Notes: a model not told the origin generated them from the sequence alone. Numbered from the stretch's first letter, positions 22,272 through 36,519 are shown. The stretch is 64,000 nt of DNA from Silene latifolia (GCF_048544455.1 NC_133532.1:16866948-16930947), one strand, 5' to 3'. Translations and numbers: made by a program.

Positions 22272-25200
22272 TTACGTCCCTGCAACCATACATACCTGAT
22301 AAAAAAGAGACGGGTAGCGCTCCCTCATGGCCTCTTCCGCTTCCCATGTAGCCTCCTCTACCTCATGATTAGACCAAAGAACCTTAAGCAACACTATCTC
22401 ACCATGTCTAGTCTTCTTAACCTTCCGGTCAAGGATCTGTTTAGGCACCTCAAGATAAGACAAGGACTCATCCAGCTCTATGTTCTCCACCTCTAGCACA
22501 TGTGACAGGTCACTAACATACTTCCGCAGCTGAGACACATGAAACACATTATGTACCCTATCTAAAGCAGATGGTAAAGCCAACCGATAAGTAACCTCTC
22601 CAACACGGTCTAAGATCTCATATGGTCCTATGAACTTCTGACTCAGCTTCCCTTTCTTACCAAATCTCATGACCCCATGCATAGGGGACACTTTCAAAAG
22701 AACCTTGTCCCCAACCTGAAACTCTATATCCCGTCGATGTAGATCAGCATAACTCTTTTGTCGATCCTAGGCCGCTCTCATCCTCTCTCTAATCAGCTTA
22801 ATCTGCTCTACCATCTCCTGTACCATCTCTGGTCCTAAAACCACTGCCTCAGCACTGTCGTCCCAACAAATCGGACTCCTACATCTCCTCCCATATAAAG
22901 CCTCAAATGGCGTCATGCCAATACTGGTGTGATAGCTGTTGTTGTATGAAAACTCAATCAAATCTAACCTCTGTTCCCAGCTACCACCAAAATCCATAAC
23001 ACAAGCTCGCAACATATCCTCTAGAGTCTTGATGGTCCTCTCCGTCTGACCATCTGTCGCAGGATGAAATGCTGTACTCATCTACAAGGTAGTTCCCAAA
23101 GACTCCTGCAACTCGTTCCAAAACCGCGAGATAAATCTCGAATCTCTGTCAGATACTATATCTTTAGGCAACCCATGCAATCTCAGCACATTCTTCCGAT
23201 AAGCCATAGCTAATTGTGCCTTATTCCATGTATCTTTCATTGGCACAAAATGAGCTGACTTGGTCAGTCGATCCACTATAACCCATATCATATTGTTACC
23301 CTGTTGACTCTTTGGTAAACCCACGATAAAATCCATAGAAATGGACTCCCACTTCCACTCAGGTACCTCTAAAGACTGAATCTTACCTTGTGGTCGTCGC
23401 TGCTCCCCTTTTACTCTCTGACATGTCAAACAACGGGCCACAAACTCAGTTGTTTCTTTCTTCATCCCAGGCCACCAGAAAGTCTTCTTCAAATCCTTAT
23501 ATAGCTTGTTACCACCTGGATGTACCGAGTATGGTGTACAATGAGCCTCTGTCATGATCACCTTTTTCAGCTCCTCATCATTAGGGACACACCACCTCCC
23601 ATCAGACCTCAAACTACCATCTGTATGAATAGAGAATCTAGATACCGTCCCTTTCTCTACTCCAGCTCTCCACTCCACCATCTTGGGATCCAACACCTGT
23701 TTACCGCGAATATCATCATAAAGATCAGATTGCACTGTCAAATCTCCCATAGCATCCCCTTTCTGGATCATATGTATCCCAAACTTCTCAACCTCATCTC
23801 TCAATCTCATCAAAGATATAGCTGTGCACAAAGAATGCACACTCTTCCTGCTCAGAGCATTTGCAACTACATTGGCTTTTCCTTCATGGTAGATAATATC
23901 CATGTCATAATCGCCAATCAACTCCACCCACCTCCTCTGTCTCATATTCAACTCCTTTTGAGTGAAGATGTATTTGAGACTCTTATGATCTGAAAATACC
24001 TTAAAGGTCGCCCCATATAGGTAATGTCTCCAAATCTTAAGAGCAAACACAACTGCACCTAACTCCAGATCATGTGTAGGGTAATTCTCCTCATAAGGTT
24101 TCAATTGCCTAGAAGCATAAGCAATCACCTTCCCATTCTGCATTAGCACACAACCCAACCCATTCTTTGAAGCATCCGTATACACCTCAAAGTTCTCACT
24201 CCCTTCAGGCAATGCTAAGATTGGAGCTGTGGTCAAACGCTCCTTTAATGTTTGGAACGCCGTCTCACAACTTTCATCCCAACGAAACCTGTTCTCTTTC
24301 CTCATCAAAGCTGTCATAGGTCTAGCAATCTTGGAGAAATCTTTCACGAACCGTCGATAATACCCTGCTAAACCCAAGAAACTCCTAATCTCAGCTACAT
24401 TATTCGGTGCTTCCCACTTGGTAATTGCCTCAATCTTTGCAGGATCCACAGCTACCCCTTCCTTTGAAATCACATGCCCCAGAAAAGCAACTTCCTCTAA
24501 CCAGAACTCACACTTGGAGAACTTTACATACAACTCATGTTCCCTCAAGGTCTGCAACACAATCCTTAGATGTTCCTCATGATCCTCCTTAGTCTTAGAA
24601 AAGACTAAGATGTCATCTATGAAAACTACCACAAACTTATCCAAGAACTGACTAAAGACTCGGTTCATCATATCCATAAACACAGCTGGTGCATTAGATA
24701 ACCCAAACGGCATCACCACATACTCATAATGACCATACCTCGACATGAAAGCTGTCTTTGGTATGTCCTCCTCTCTAATCTTCACCTGATGGTACCCCGA
24801 CCTCAAATCAATCTTAGAAAAGACTGCTGCACCACTCAACTGATCAAACAGGTCATCTATCCTAGGCAAAGGATACTTGTTCTTCACCGTCACTCTGTTC
24901 AGCTCCCTGTAATCTATGCACAACCTCAGGCTCCCATCTTTCTTCTTCACAAAAAGAACTGGTGCTCCCCACGGTGATACACTAGGTCTAATGTATCCCT
25001 TCTCTATCGGATCATCTAACTGCTTCCTTAGCTCCTCCGACTCCTTAGGACCCATACGGTACTGTGCCTTAGAGATTGGCCCCGTCCCTGGTTTCAGCTC
25101 AACACTGAAATCTATCTCCCTCTTCGGTGGCAACCCCGGAATCTCCTCTGGAAAGACATCTGGAAACTCTCCCACAACTAGTATCTGCTCAACTGTCGGA

Positions 25201-25713
25201 CTCTCTACTCTGTGATCCCTCACATGGCACAAGATCAACGGGCACCCCTTCCTCAGATAGGACTTCAAGGTCACTGCTGCAATCAACTTAACTTTGGGTT
25301 TGACAACAAACCCACGATAAGACACACTAATCCCCTTAGGACCTCTCAGAGAAACTTTCTTTTGATGACAATCTATCTTAGTTTTGTATTTTCCCAACCA
25401 ATCCATCCCAACTATCATCTCAAAACCGTCTAAAGGAAACTCTAGCAAGTCTACAGGTAGATCAACTTGCCCAACTATCATGGATACATCTCTATACAAC
25501 CTCCCACACGATACAGACTCACCCAAAGGTATAAAAACTCCATTTTACAGACTCATACTCACTCAAACCCAACTGTTTAACATGACTCGAAGATACAAAC
25601 GACTGTGACGCTCCCGAATCAAACAAAACAAAGGTATAAACACCATTAATAAGAAATGTACCAGTGATAACATGAGCATCATCCTCAGCTGCTTTCTTCT
25701 CCATCATAAACAT
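22272..25713 (-). pseudogene. Pol of element B: protease, RT, RNase H, integrase, chromodomain-like tail; nearly complete
   Basis: A frame of about 814 codons (25526 to 23082) covers the end of protease, reverse transcriptase, RNase H and most of integrase. RT shows [22 protein letters not shown] and a catalytic FIDD box near 24610. RNase H shows [11 protein letters not shown]. The integrase zinc finger has its paired His and Cys residues (SVHPGG, CLTCQ), and the core has SMDF and VSDRDSRF. The protease active site LFDSGASQSF is in a separate short frame (25713-25519) because a 2-base loss near 25545 shifts the frame. In-frame TAG codons lie at the junctions near 23082 and 22767. The C-terminus (VLWSNHEVEEATWE, MRERYPSLF) looks like the chromodomain tail of Tekay/Del elements. 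It is the best preserved pol in the window. Confidence 0.9.
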
Positions 25714-26874
25714 GACTTGCCCTTTGGTCTTTTGCCCACCTCCCCGGACAAGGTACTAGGCCGAGGTAGTCGGCTTAGCACCCGACCCCTGGTTGTTGTT
25801 GGTGTTCGTAGCTGGCTTCTGATAAGAATTACCGCCATTGCGGTTACCCCCACCGTTGTTGTTCTGACCTCCCCTGTTGTTCCATGACCCAGCCGGTCTG
25901 TTACTCGCATAACTCTGTGCAGGACCCTATGAAAAGCTCCCCAGTAACGGCCTCTGGAAACCCCCACTCACCACACTGGTGCACTCATGTCTCTTGTGGC
26001 CTACACCGCCACAGTTAAAATAGGTCATACCCCAACTACCACCACTACTACCACGGCCTCGCCCAAAAGAAGCCCCAGCACTAAACCCTGAACCAGATGA
26101 ATATGCTCTCGCCTGATTATGATTACTCTTCTTATAACCGGACTGACCACCCCCTTCGCTCTAAGCTTTTCTTTTCTTAGCACCTCTCTCTTTGGTCACC
26201 TCAACCAACATCTTAGCTCTCCCAGCTCGCTCATAAACCTCCTTAACATCTATAAGGACTCCCACCGGTAACTTCTCCATAATCTTGGGGGTCAACCCCT
26301 TCTCAAACCTCAAGGCTAGATTTTCTTTACTCAACCCCATGTCCTCAGCATATTTGGACTTCTCATTAAACTGGCGGTAGTACTCAGCCACCGTCATGTC
26401 AGATGTCATTTTAAACTCATCAAACTCTTCCCTCAGCTTACTCCTTACATGCTCCGGCACAAACTCACATCTCATAGCTTTCCTGAACTCATCCCAAGGT
26501 ATTGCATGTAATCCCTGCTTCATATACATCTCCCTAGCACTCACTTTGACCTTATCCCACCACTCACCTGCCGCTTCCCTCAAGTAGAACGCAGCTTGTT
26601 CCACTTTCAACTCTTCCGGGTAATGAACTAACTCCAGGATATTCTCCATCTCTCTGTGCCAATTATCCATAAGAATTGGCGCCCCGGTTCCCTTATACTC
26701 TTTCGGACTGAACCTAGATATGTGGATGCTGATCTTGGAGTGATCAACCTCCTTATCCTTTCCCACTCTCTTCAACGCTTCCGTAAGAGCATCTTGGTGC
26801 TCCAACATCTTTACTATAACATCAACTGTCATACTCTCAGCTCTAGCATACAGGGCGTTTCTTTTCGGCGGTAT
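25714..26874 (-). pseudogene. Gag of element B (start codon lost, stops and frameshift)
   Basis: The frame aligned to element A's Gag begins at 26874, but the start reads ATA (IPPKRNALYARAES), so the usual Met is lost. The core has DNWHREMENILELV, YLREAAGEWWDKV and PWDEFRKAMRCEFVPEHV, the last without the stop seen in A. A TAG at 26161-26163 follows KKRKA. The zinc knuckle YFNCGGVGHKRHEC (near 25990-26030) has Tyr for the first Cys. Another TAG lies at 25927-25929, and an extra base near 25755 shifts the frame before protease. This copy keeps the knuckle His that A has lost, and vice versa. Confidence 0.85.
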
Positions 26875-26948
26875 CTTGTAACTATATAAGAAAAGGTAGA
26901 CATAAACACTCATACTATAACCTAAAACACGCATACAACCTGTATAAA

Positions 26949-27191
26949 ACCCACTCGATCGAGTTGACGCCACTCGATCGTGTGCCCCACCTACTCGATC
27001 GAGTGCCCCGACTCCAGAACCTGACCAGAAACTTTTCTAACACCCTACTCGATCGAGCCTCTAATCCACTCGATCGAGCTGACCCCACTCGATCGAGTGC
27101 CCCTACCTACTCGATCGAGTGCCCAAAATCTCGCTTCTGCCCAGAAAAAGTGAACTACCCACTCGATCGAGTCAGACCCACTCGATCGAGC
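26949..27191. repeat. Palindrome-rich leader of element B
   Basis: About nine ACTCGATCGAGT-type palindromes between primer-binding site and gag, matching the leader of element A. Confidence 0.85.
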
Positions 27192-27672
27192 CATGCTGAC
27201 TCGTAAACACTACCCGCATGTTCATCTTACTTTCCCAACATTATATACAACTTCTATACTTTCTACATAATAACAACAACTACGCATGCATATATACGCA
27301 ACTCTTTATATATCAATAAAACGATCTACTTCATATTACCAATATGCCACATCATAAACAAACAACATGCTTTTCATCCAATGCAACATATAAATCTCAT
27401 ATCTTTAAACCCTTATTTAACACCTCCAATTCTCCACATTCAACATCCATCAATTCACACCACATGTTACCATATACATACACAAACCAGAAGACAACAC
27501 ATACGATCCCGACACGTACCCCATGTGACCGGTTCAAAATTGTAGGGCGAGTTCGTGACTTTAGGACGTCTCCCAAGCCTTTGCATTAGCTCCTACAACT
27601 TCTACCCCGGGTTCATTTTAATTTGACTCCCTATGTTCATTAGATTCATTGGTTACAGGTTTCAGGATCGTC

Positions 27673-27684
27673 GCTCGGATACCA
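27673..27684 (-). other. Primer-binding site of element B
   Basis: The minus strand reads TGGTATCCGAGC, one base different from the TGGTATCAGAGC of element A. Confidence 0.85.
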
Positions 27685-27687
27685 CTT

Positions 27688-28118
27688 TGTGACACCCCCA
27701 TACTCCAAGTGCCTTACCAGGACCACTCAGGTATAGGAACATCACCATCTCGGTTACCCGAGGCAATGAATATCATAAGACAATAACGAAACGTACTTTA
27801 AAAGTAAATATAATTTAAATATTTACAGGCTCAAAGCCAAACTGATAAATCAAATACAAGTTCCAAAACCAAATGTCTACTAGCCGAAACTGAATACTAA
27901 TGACATCGTCTGACACAGCGGAAGACTCTTCTAATCCAAGTGATAACTAATCCCAGCTAGCCCAAAAGCGTCATATCAAACCTGCTCAACAACTGCTCAC
28001 TATCCCCGAATGGATCACCACAGTTTTATAAAACACACAACGGGGTCAGTACTAATTACACGATATAAATAAAACACGAAGCAACTGCCAAACAACTCAA
28101 TTAACACATCAAACCCCA
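27688..28118 (-). repeat. 5' LTR of element B, part 1
   Basis: Matches 20612-21042 of the other LTR and stops at the junction with element D. The next stretch of about 495 bases (equivalent to 21043-21537) is absent. Confidence 0.9.
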
Positions 28119-30848
28119 AAATTTATCATCTGCTGGCACTTGTCCGAAATTCATCTGTTGACACTTGCCCAAAGCTTATCATCTGTTGGCAGGTGTCCAA
28201 ATGGGACGGGACTTTCCGAGGAGGTTGTCGCCGCTTTCATCATTTGCTTTCAGCTACGGAATTCTTCCATTTCATACTCTTGTATTGAATTGAATTCTTG
28301 GTGGATGTCATCCTTTACATCTTGATAATGGTCTCGAAGCCAACGGCCAGAGCCCCGATTTGCAATGGCTCTAAAGTCGAAGACTTTAGAGCCCCCAGTT
28401 GAAGCATATCCTGCTATATTTGAAACACAAAAACGTACTAGCAATAATCATCACATAAGCACATTTGGATCATCGATCCTAAAATTAGATCCTTTGAAAG
28501 ATTGGGTCATCGACCCGAAAATTGAACTTGAAAATTTTGAAAAAACTGGGCCATCGACCCGAAGTTTGAATTTTGACATCACTTGGAATATTGGGCCATC
28601 GACCCAAAGTTTGAGTTTGAAAGACGGGGTCATCGACCCGAAATTTGAACATGTTGAAAATTTTGAATAATTGGGCAATCCACCCAAATTTTGAATTTGA
28701 AATGAATCACTTGGATGTTGGGTCGTCGACCCAAAAAGTTTTTGAAATTTCGAAATTCTGAAATCTTTGGCATTTTGAAATCGAACCTTGACGGGTGAGC
28801 AGGAAATACGACTCAGACACTCCGTATGACCCGTAAACAACGTGGGCGAGCCGCGCCATAAAACAAAAAAAAAAAGAAAATAAAACCGTAAGTGTGCACG
28901 GGCTTTAATTCAAATATGGACTTGTCGAGGGTAGAAATGTAAATCGGCCGTTCCGGCGCCAAAAGATGGCAAATGGGAATCACAAGGTCGTCGAACTTGG
29001 GACGGAGATATCGTATGGCATGGGCGTGCTCCCGAGGGCACATGGGAATCAAGATCACTTGGCATTGATAAGGTGGATTAAACTCACGGAGCACCAACGT
29101 TGGCTTCGCCTAGACACTAAACACTGACTGATTTTAAGAGAACACTTAGACATCACACATCACTCTTGTTGGGAACGTTCTGTCACTATTCTCCTCGCCT
29201 CCTTTCTTTTTAGCGAGTTTCATCATTTCTTGCCGCAGCCTTCTTTCTTTTCAGCGGGCTTTTACTATTTTTTCTTCCACGCCTTCTTTCTTTTCAGCGG
29301 GTTTTTCATATTTTCTGTTCCCAACACAAACCCAAATTTATATGACTCAGCATCTTTGCCTATACCGTTCGATAAAGCTCATTCTGAGACTTGATACTAT
29401 TCATCTGAACCTATATCCTCATCCTAGCCTACATCGAGTGCTAAGATCGACTCAATAAAGGTGGCTTCATTTGGACTTGGTTAAGACCCGTAAGAAACCG
29501 ACAAGATGACAACTTGGTTGATGAGTGGATTGAATCCCTTATTCTGAAGGACTGCCTACGTATTCGCGTGGAGCGAAATCAAATCCGACGTAGTTCGATC
29601 ATGGTGCATAAACATGGCATTTTGATTGTGTGTACACACTCGAAGGTTTCACCTAAGGTATCATGTCATATCCCATTCTAGCCTGTAAAGTACCGTTAAA
29701 TCCCGTGTTTGGGGTTAGGTGTAAAAGGCTTGGATCTTTTGGGATGTGGAGCTTGGTAATAACAAGTTGGAATGGTTAACCATCATTCTGAAGGTTTGTT
29801 TTGTGGTGCTAAGGCCAAGGGCTATGGCTGCTGATGTGGTTGGAATGGGTGTCTCGGGTTTGATGAACCACGAGTGCAAATGGGTTGAAAATCGATGTGG
29901 GTTCAAATTTCCATGTCTGGATCCTAAAGGCTGGGTGTAACAACACAAGCGGAATGATTCTCAAAATTCCCGACTATCCCTTTGTAACCGTCTCAGGAAG
30001 GACTTAGAGGGTAAAGAGGTCACTACTTACGCCTTTGGGCTTCGCCCATTGAACCTCAACTATGGGTACTTGACTTGAATTCTGGCTTCCGTAACTTCGA
30101 CATTCAACCAAAAACCTTTTGTAATAACTTCAACATCTTTTTTCCTTTTTTCCTTTTTTCTTTTTCTTTCATCTTTTTTCATTTTTTTCATTTTTTTTTT
30201 CATTTTTCCAATTTTTCTCTTTTTCTCATTTTTTTCATTCTTTTTCATCTTTTTTTTTTCTCTCTTTGAAAATGATCTTCTATTCATTCTCTTAGTCATA
30301 AATGGATACACCTTGAAAACTGGGCTTCGCCAACTAAATTGGGTAGGAACTAACAATTCCTTGTTAGAACGGGTTGATATCTTCTCTCTTCGAGATGGGA
30401 TGATTTTGTTGGGGAAAAGGCTTGCCTTCCATCATCGATAGGGGAAACAAGGAGCTAGTCCGAGTTTGTCATAGAATCATCTAAAAGCTTGTCATAAGCA
30501 CTGGTTCTGATGAAGGTTTTCTACCGCCAGACATGGAATAGGTAAAGGAATCAAACACGGGATCCTAGTGTACCTTACATTTTGAAACAAGACATATTTC
30601 TACCCCAGGGATTCCTTTAAGTGTGTTGTGCATTTTATCATGTTTCGGAATGATTGAGGATTGGAGACAAGACATATTTGGAAACGAACTGCAACTTTTA
30701 TTGGAATGACAAATGCTTAACAGACTCGAAGAAACGACTCCTAGGACACACCCTAGGTCATCGCGGAACAAACGACTCAACTTCAGGAAAAGAAAGTCCT
30801 AGACTCGACTCGACTAAGAAAAGAAAACAGATCCCGACTCATAATTTT
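28119..30848 (-). other. Noncoding 3' region of element D, left unit (truncated)
   Basis: Equivalent to about 36893-39622. It lacks the last 370 bases or so before the polypurine tract and ends at the junction with element B. Confidence 0.7.
28465..28735. repeat. Tandem array with GGGTCATCGACCC cores, left unit
   Basis: Same seven cores and spacers as the right unit array. Confidence 0.85.
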
Positions 30849-32353
30849 TCAAATCTGGTCTTGAGCTTTCCCTTGTTCATTTGTCGGCTTAGATGCTCGG
30901 CTCTTGTCCTTGATCCCTTTGATGGTCGGCCTCCATCCCGAGGTAGTCCTCTGAGGATCTACGCCAGTGATGAAAGTTGGTGAATCGAATTGTCTTTTAT
31001 TAACTTCGTTAACGAGAGGAGTACATTCTAGAGCAAGACTCCCGACTTGAATTTCATTCTTCGGGTTTGGCAAGAATTCAAAGCAATCCACAAATATCTT
31101 CCCGATAAACACCCCTTTCAAGTGACATGGGCGGATAAGATGGGAATAATCGACATTGTCTTCGACAGAAACAAAAGTGGCGTGATCACCAAATGGATTG
31201 GTGATGTTATTGGGTTTAATGATTGGGATCGGGAGCGTTCCGTTCTCGATCATGTCTTGAATTTCGTGCTTGATCGATAGCATCTTTCAGTATCATGGCC
31301 TTTCCCTTGGTGAAAGGCACAGTAGGCATTTGGTTTATACCATTTACCTTGTTGATCAGCGGGAGGGTCCGGAGTTGGACCAATAGGCTTCAGCTTTCCT
31401 TGGGCTATGAGCCTTTGGAGAGCGTATGTATAAGTGCATCCGATATCGGTGAATGCCCTCGGAGCTTGGCGCTGTGGCTTCTTCGATTGCCCTTCTAAGA
31501 GATTGATGGCTTCATCCAAATGGGTCGTTCTTTGGGGCTTTGGTCCTAGACGATGAGGCCCCTTGGTATCCTCTTGGCTTCTCAACTTCTGCCATTCGGA
31601 CGTCATCTTCTACCTTTATCCCAATTCTTATCAATTCTTTGAAAGAACCGAAATTCTGGTATTTCAGAGCATTACGGTAAACAGGTCGTAGATTCTTTAC
31701 GAACTTATCTACCATTTCAACTTCATCAGGCTTCTTGGCTAATTTCACGCTTTCAGCGCGCCATCTTGCAAGGAATTCAGTAAAGCCTTCTTTTTCTTTC
31801 TGTGTCATAACCTCCAAAGTTCTTATGTTGGTTTGAATCTCAACATTGTCAAGATAGTGCTTACGAACTCCACCGTAATATCTTCGAAAGTGGGGAAGTT
31901 CTTAAGGTCAAGATTGTAGAACCACGCCTTCGGGTGTTCTCCCAGAGATTGGGCAAAAATTTCAGAGAGCATATCAGCAGGTACTCCCTTCAGTGCTAAG
32001 TACCCTTTATAGGCCTTAACATGGTGGACCGGATCTTCAGTGCCCTTGAACTTTGGGATGTCAGTGAGTACCATGTTCGTGGGCAACTTGTCTTGAACTG
32101 GGGCATAGGCCCTAGCATTCTCATGGTGGATATTCTTCCCTTGGGAGAGCTTCAAACGGTCCTCGATGAACTTGAACCGTTTCTCCAAATCAGTCAGAGG
32201 TGGAGTAGATGAAGAGGAATCTTCAACCAACTTAGACTCGATCACATCCATTCGGGTCATCATGAGGTTCACGGCCTCCGTGAGCTTGTTGATAGCATCT
32301 TCCATTGCTTGACGTCGGGTTTCGGGCGGCCTTTCTACAAGAAAACCCCGCAT
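30849..32353 (-). pseudogene. Gag of element D, left unit (several frameshifts)
   Basis: Same protein as the right unit, starting from an additional upstream ATG at 32353 (MRGFLVERPPETRR). It keeps the base lost at 40767 in the other copy. It has its own breaks near 31855, 31525 and 31270, the last just before the end of the knuckle region (RCYR). Breaks at different places show that the two copies decayed independently after duplication. Confidence 0.8.
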
Positions 32354-33403
32354 CGAGTCAATATTTAAAGTAAGAGCCCCTGCACACTTAAGGACACGAC
32401 CCTAACTTGACTTGAACAAAGACTCGACTTGAGATTGACTAACCAAAGGTTCAACTCACGGTTTGATTTAGACATCGGTTCATTTTAGACTCGACAAAAC
32501 GACATGATTCAAGCTGTCATAACTCGATTCTAAACTGGACTTGGTGTGACCAAACCCGTGATTGGGCTAACATAGCCCATGGGTTCGCGTGAAACGTCCA
32601 TAAGGGCCTAGCCTGGACGTTTTTTGTGGACTATTCTAGACCAAAAGGTCGACCAACATGACTCAAAGCCCAAGAGGTGAGTTTGGGTGACCCAACAAGG
32701 TCGTGTTCTAGACCCTTAAAATGAAACATACCCGGCCTAACATGGCCATGACCCGGACACGACTTGACGCATTTCATGCTTGGTTGAGGTTCGAGAAACA
32801 TTTTGGATTGATTTTGAAAAACGAAGGATTGATTTGAAAATGAGATTTGAAATGGGCAGCATGCCGGCTATAAAAGCTCAATTTGGGCCGAAATTCTAGT
32901 CCTATTTGGGCAGCATTCCGCGTTTTGAAAATCATGCTAGGTTTGAAAGTAAGTTGTTCAAAAGTTCGGTTTTGAAAAGGACTTGGAATTTTCGAAAAAA
33001 AAGACTCGGGAAAACATATTGCACATTGTCATTCTCATGCTATAAGGATGTATGCTCCTAGACATCTCTAAGTCTCGGCAAGTCTTCTACAAGAAGGTCT
33101 ATGCCCTCCATCCTTTTGCGGTCTTATAAAGCGAGGTGTCTTAAGGTAAAGTACCTAGAAGATCGTCCCCATTCCCAAGAACCACGCGAGGCGAAGTGGA
33201 AGCGAGCAATGTGCAGCTTCCTGGCATAGTGGGACGTCGCCCCCCACGCATCACGAAGAAACGCTGGGACGGCCCGGGCAAGTCCTTAAGGGTTTATGCA
33301 TGAATCGTAGCACTATGAGTAATGTTTTACTTTCCAACACTTTCTTTTCAAGTTTCACCTCGGAGGAAAAGACCCTAGAAACACAGTGTAACTAGTCCTC
33401 TTT

Positions 33404-33421
33404 TCCCCAGCGGAGTCGCCA
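33404..33421 (-). other. Primer-binding site of element D, left unit
   Basis: The minus strand reads TGGCGACTCCGCTGGGGA, three bases after the LTR end, a form common in Tat-lineage elements. Confidence 0.75.
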
Positions 33422-33424
33422 AAC

Positions 33425-36400
33425 TGTGGACAAGGCCCTCGGGAACTGCGTCCGAGGGATCCACACCGGCATAATCGACTCGAGGTTCTTTCGAATCGAA
33501 TTAAGACCAATTAGAGTCGCCACCAAGTTTTTTGGGAACTTGGAACCGTTCAAGTCAACTTTACACCTTTCATCGAAAAGCATAAAGCCAATCGACTACG
33601 AGTGATTAAAGATAAAGACTTGTACCCTATATCACTCGATTTGAATGACTCTCGTAATCCAATGGTATTTAGACGGATCCACAAACCATAGATCTTGAGT
33701 AAGGGGTGAGGGTACGTGTTGGGAAGCCCATAAGGACACCCAACCCCGCCCGTCGATAACGGCCTCTACTAAGTCAAGTGTCGGATTTCAAACAAGGTCA
33801 TAGCTCTTTGCGATGTATGATGTGCAAAGCGTTGTTTTAAACCCTATCATGTGACAACAGTTTCTATGTCGTTTTAGATGCATGAATACTAACTTTGTCA
33901 AAGTTGTTTTAGCATGTGAGTTGATTGATCTAAGCAACATATAAATGAAAGCAAACAAGGCTTAAAGGGGAATGGGGGAGCCATTGGGATCTACCTATTA
34001 CAAACCAGGCATTTCATGCCGACACAACAATAAATAAATTACAACTCGATCTAAATACAATTGCTACAAACGACTCAAAACGCGACACAAAACACACGGC
34101 CAAACGGCCTTGAAAACCGTGCACATGGGGGAAGTGACTCACGGCCTACATGACACACGGCCGTGGGTCCCTCCTCGTATTGCGTGCCCTCACTTAATCC
34201 CATCGGATTAGACATTGGGCTATGCACCAAAGCATGCATTAGCATAAACCGGGCCATGTTGTTTTAAACAACATGCGGTTTACTACGCTCTTACAAGCAT
34301 TGGGAACAACCGTCTAACCAAATAAAACCAAGGTTTTCAAAAAAGGTTTTGACTCGAAAAGGAGAACAAATTACAAATAGATTACAAAACGTGACTCAAA
34401 GAAACATAAATTAAATACAAGCGATAAAACGAATAAAGAACGAACGATGCAAAAACAAACGAAATAGGGAGGCCAAATACACGGCCAAACACACGGCCAA
34501 CCACGGCCCAACCAGAGTCAACCTAGTTCCTAAGTTAGATTCATTAGTTAGATCGAATGATTGCGAAAAGGAATCGAAAACAAGGTCGAAACGAGTTAAA
34601 AACGATGTTGATTGATTGTCGCGTTATGGTGCATTCTACACGGCCTAAAGGGTCTAATTAGGTCAAATATCATAAGATTAACGCTTACTCGTCGAGTGTT
34701 AATAGGAAGGTGCTAATCACGCACTCCTATGCTAGCGAGAAATCAAGTGATAAGAAAGATGCATTCAATTATTTACAGAATCGTTAGTTGATTTATAAAG
34801 CTACGTCAAAGCCACCTATTATGTCTAATTAGGTTATTAAATTAAATTAATGTTATCTAAATATGTCATAGGTTAACAACCAGAGGTTAAACTAACATGC
34901 AACGGGTCCTAGGGTCCATCGATTTGGCCGAAACAGTAAAGGGGTCGAAAGCGATGAAAGTTAGACAACTCGTTTTAATTATGCCCTACCTTGAACACGA
35001 GGATATGTAAATGAGACGGGGGTGTACGACCGACAGAAGGAGCGGTTTCTTTTCCCATCTCAAGTCAACGCGGGTGTTCATGGTGGTACTTTAACTCATA
35101 CTCGGACTAACTAGTTTCATAGTTAATTTAGAACGAACGATAAACAAACAAAAAAACAAACAAAAACAAGCTATAAAAAAAGGCATAAAAAAACGAAATA
35201 AAAAAAGGAAGAGAAGGGGATTTGATGCACCCTCAACCTACATGTATCGTTGACACCGTCTTGGGTCGTAATCGAAGGTAGGTTTTATCTCGAGAGGCCG
35301 TCGTCGACGAAGAACAAAGCACACGCGCGTTTTGGAAAGTTTCTGGACAGCAGTTTTAAAACAGTGATATCTCCCTCGTTTCACGACGAAAATTCGATCC
35401 GAAAGATGTTTTGAAAACTAGAAAGAGAGGAGAACAAGGATCTTAAAGCAACCCCTGCTCGATTTGGGTTATTGGGCACGAAAAACGAGCACAAACAGAA
35501 CTGGACAGACAAGAGTAAACCGCGAAAACAGAGTGTTATTTCACTCTGTTTTTCGAGGGATTTCGTGTACTCTCAAGGGCAATTTGGCTCGTGATTCTTT
35601 ATCTAATGTGTGTATGGATGTTGTATGGTTAATTAGGAACAAGAAACTCGAATTTTTATGGTGATTTGATGGAGGAACGAGATGATTTTCGAAGGAGGCA
35701 CACAAACAGTTTCTGTTTGTGTGTCGGTTTTGTGTAGGGTTTTTGGAGGATGTTTAGGGTTTGTTTCTGAGGTTTAAAGCTTGTATGTGATGCTTGGATG
35801 TATGGAGGACTTAGAGGAATGATTGTATGGTGGAGGGGTGGTATTTATAAGGAGTTAAAATAGGTTAAAAGAGAGGGGAGGCAAATCGGGCTAGCTGAAC
35901 ATAGCTGCTGTCCAGCAGCTTTTGGGGGGGTTTCTAGGGTTCGTTTTGGGGGTTTTCTTGGTGATCAAGCTAGGATAATATGGGTAGGATACTAGGGTAT
36001 GGGTTAGGGTTAATGGGTATTGGTATAGGTGGGTTAGTGTACTCGAGATTCGTGCCAATTCGCAAAGGAAACGGGCTTAAAAACCGAGCTAAAAACGAGC
36101 TCAAAAACGAGTGTCCAAAACGAATTCTTCGCTTTTAAAACGATTTTTCAAATCAAATAACAATTTAAAATAAATGACTTTTCAAATCAAAAATTCTCAT
36201 AAAAATGATTTTTCAAATCAAATACTTATTTTATTTTCAATAAAATAAACTTTGGGAAAATAAATTTAAAATAAATTAAATTTACCTAAAAAACCAATAA
36301 TTTAAATATCATTTAAATTAAAAAAACGAACTCCCTAAAAAACATTAATTTAAATATCATTTAAATTAATAAAATACTTCATCGACGACGCCCATTCTAC

Positions 36401-36519
36401 CTCGTAAAACGAGCTCCAAATAATGACAATGACAACTAAAGAATACATGTGTCCTATCATCATCGGGTGTTTGTCGGGTTCTCTATAAATTCCAATATCG
36501 ACGGATACGGGTATCTACA
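33425..36519 (-). repeat. LTR of element D (central copy)
   Basis: 3,095 bases bounded by TGTAGATACCCG and GTCCACA on the minus strand, next to a polypurine tract on one side and a primer-binding site on the other. It is nearly identical to 42194-45289. Confidence 0.88.

Noticed and set aside
23520..23993. Plus-strand frame of about 157 codons within element B pol
   Set aside because: It is antisense to the integrase/RNase H region, whose own frame on the minus strand has clear motifs.
26964..27206. LDRV/TRSS repeat-containing frame
   Set aside because: It is translation of the ACTCGATCGAGT palindromes in the leader of element B.
30060..30356. Lys-rich frame of about 98 codons, also at 38834-39130
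   Set aside because: It is translated from a purine-rich tract in the noncoding part of element D; both copies are the same because the units are duplicates.
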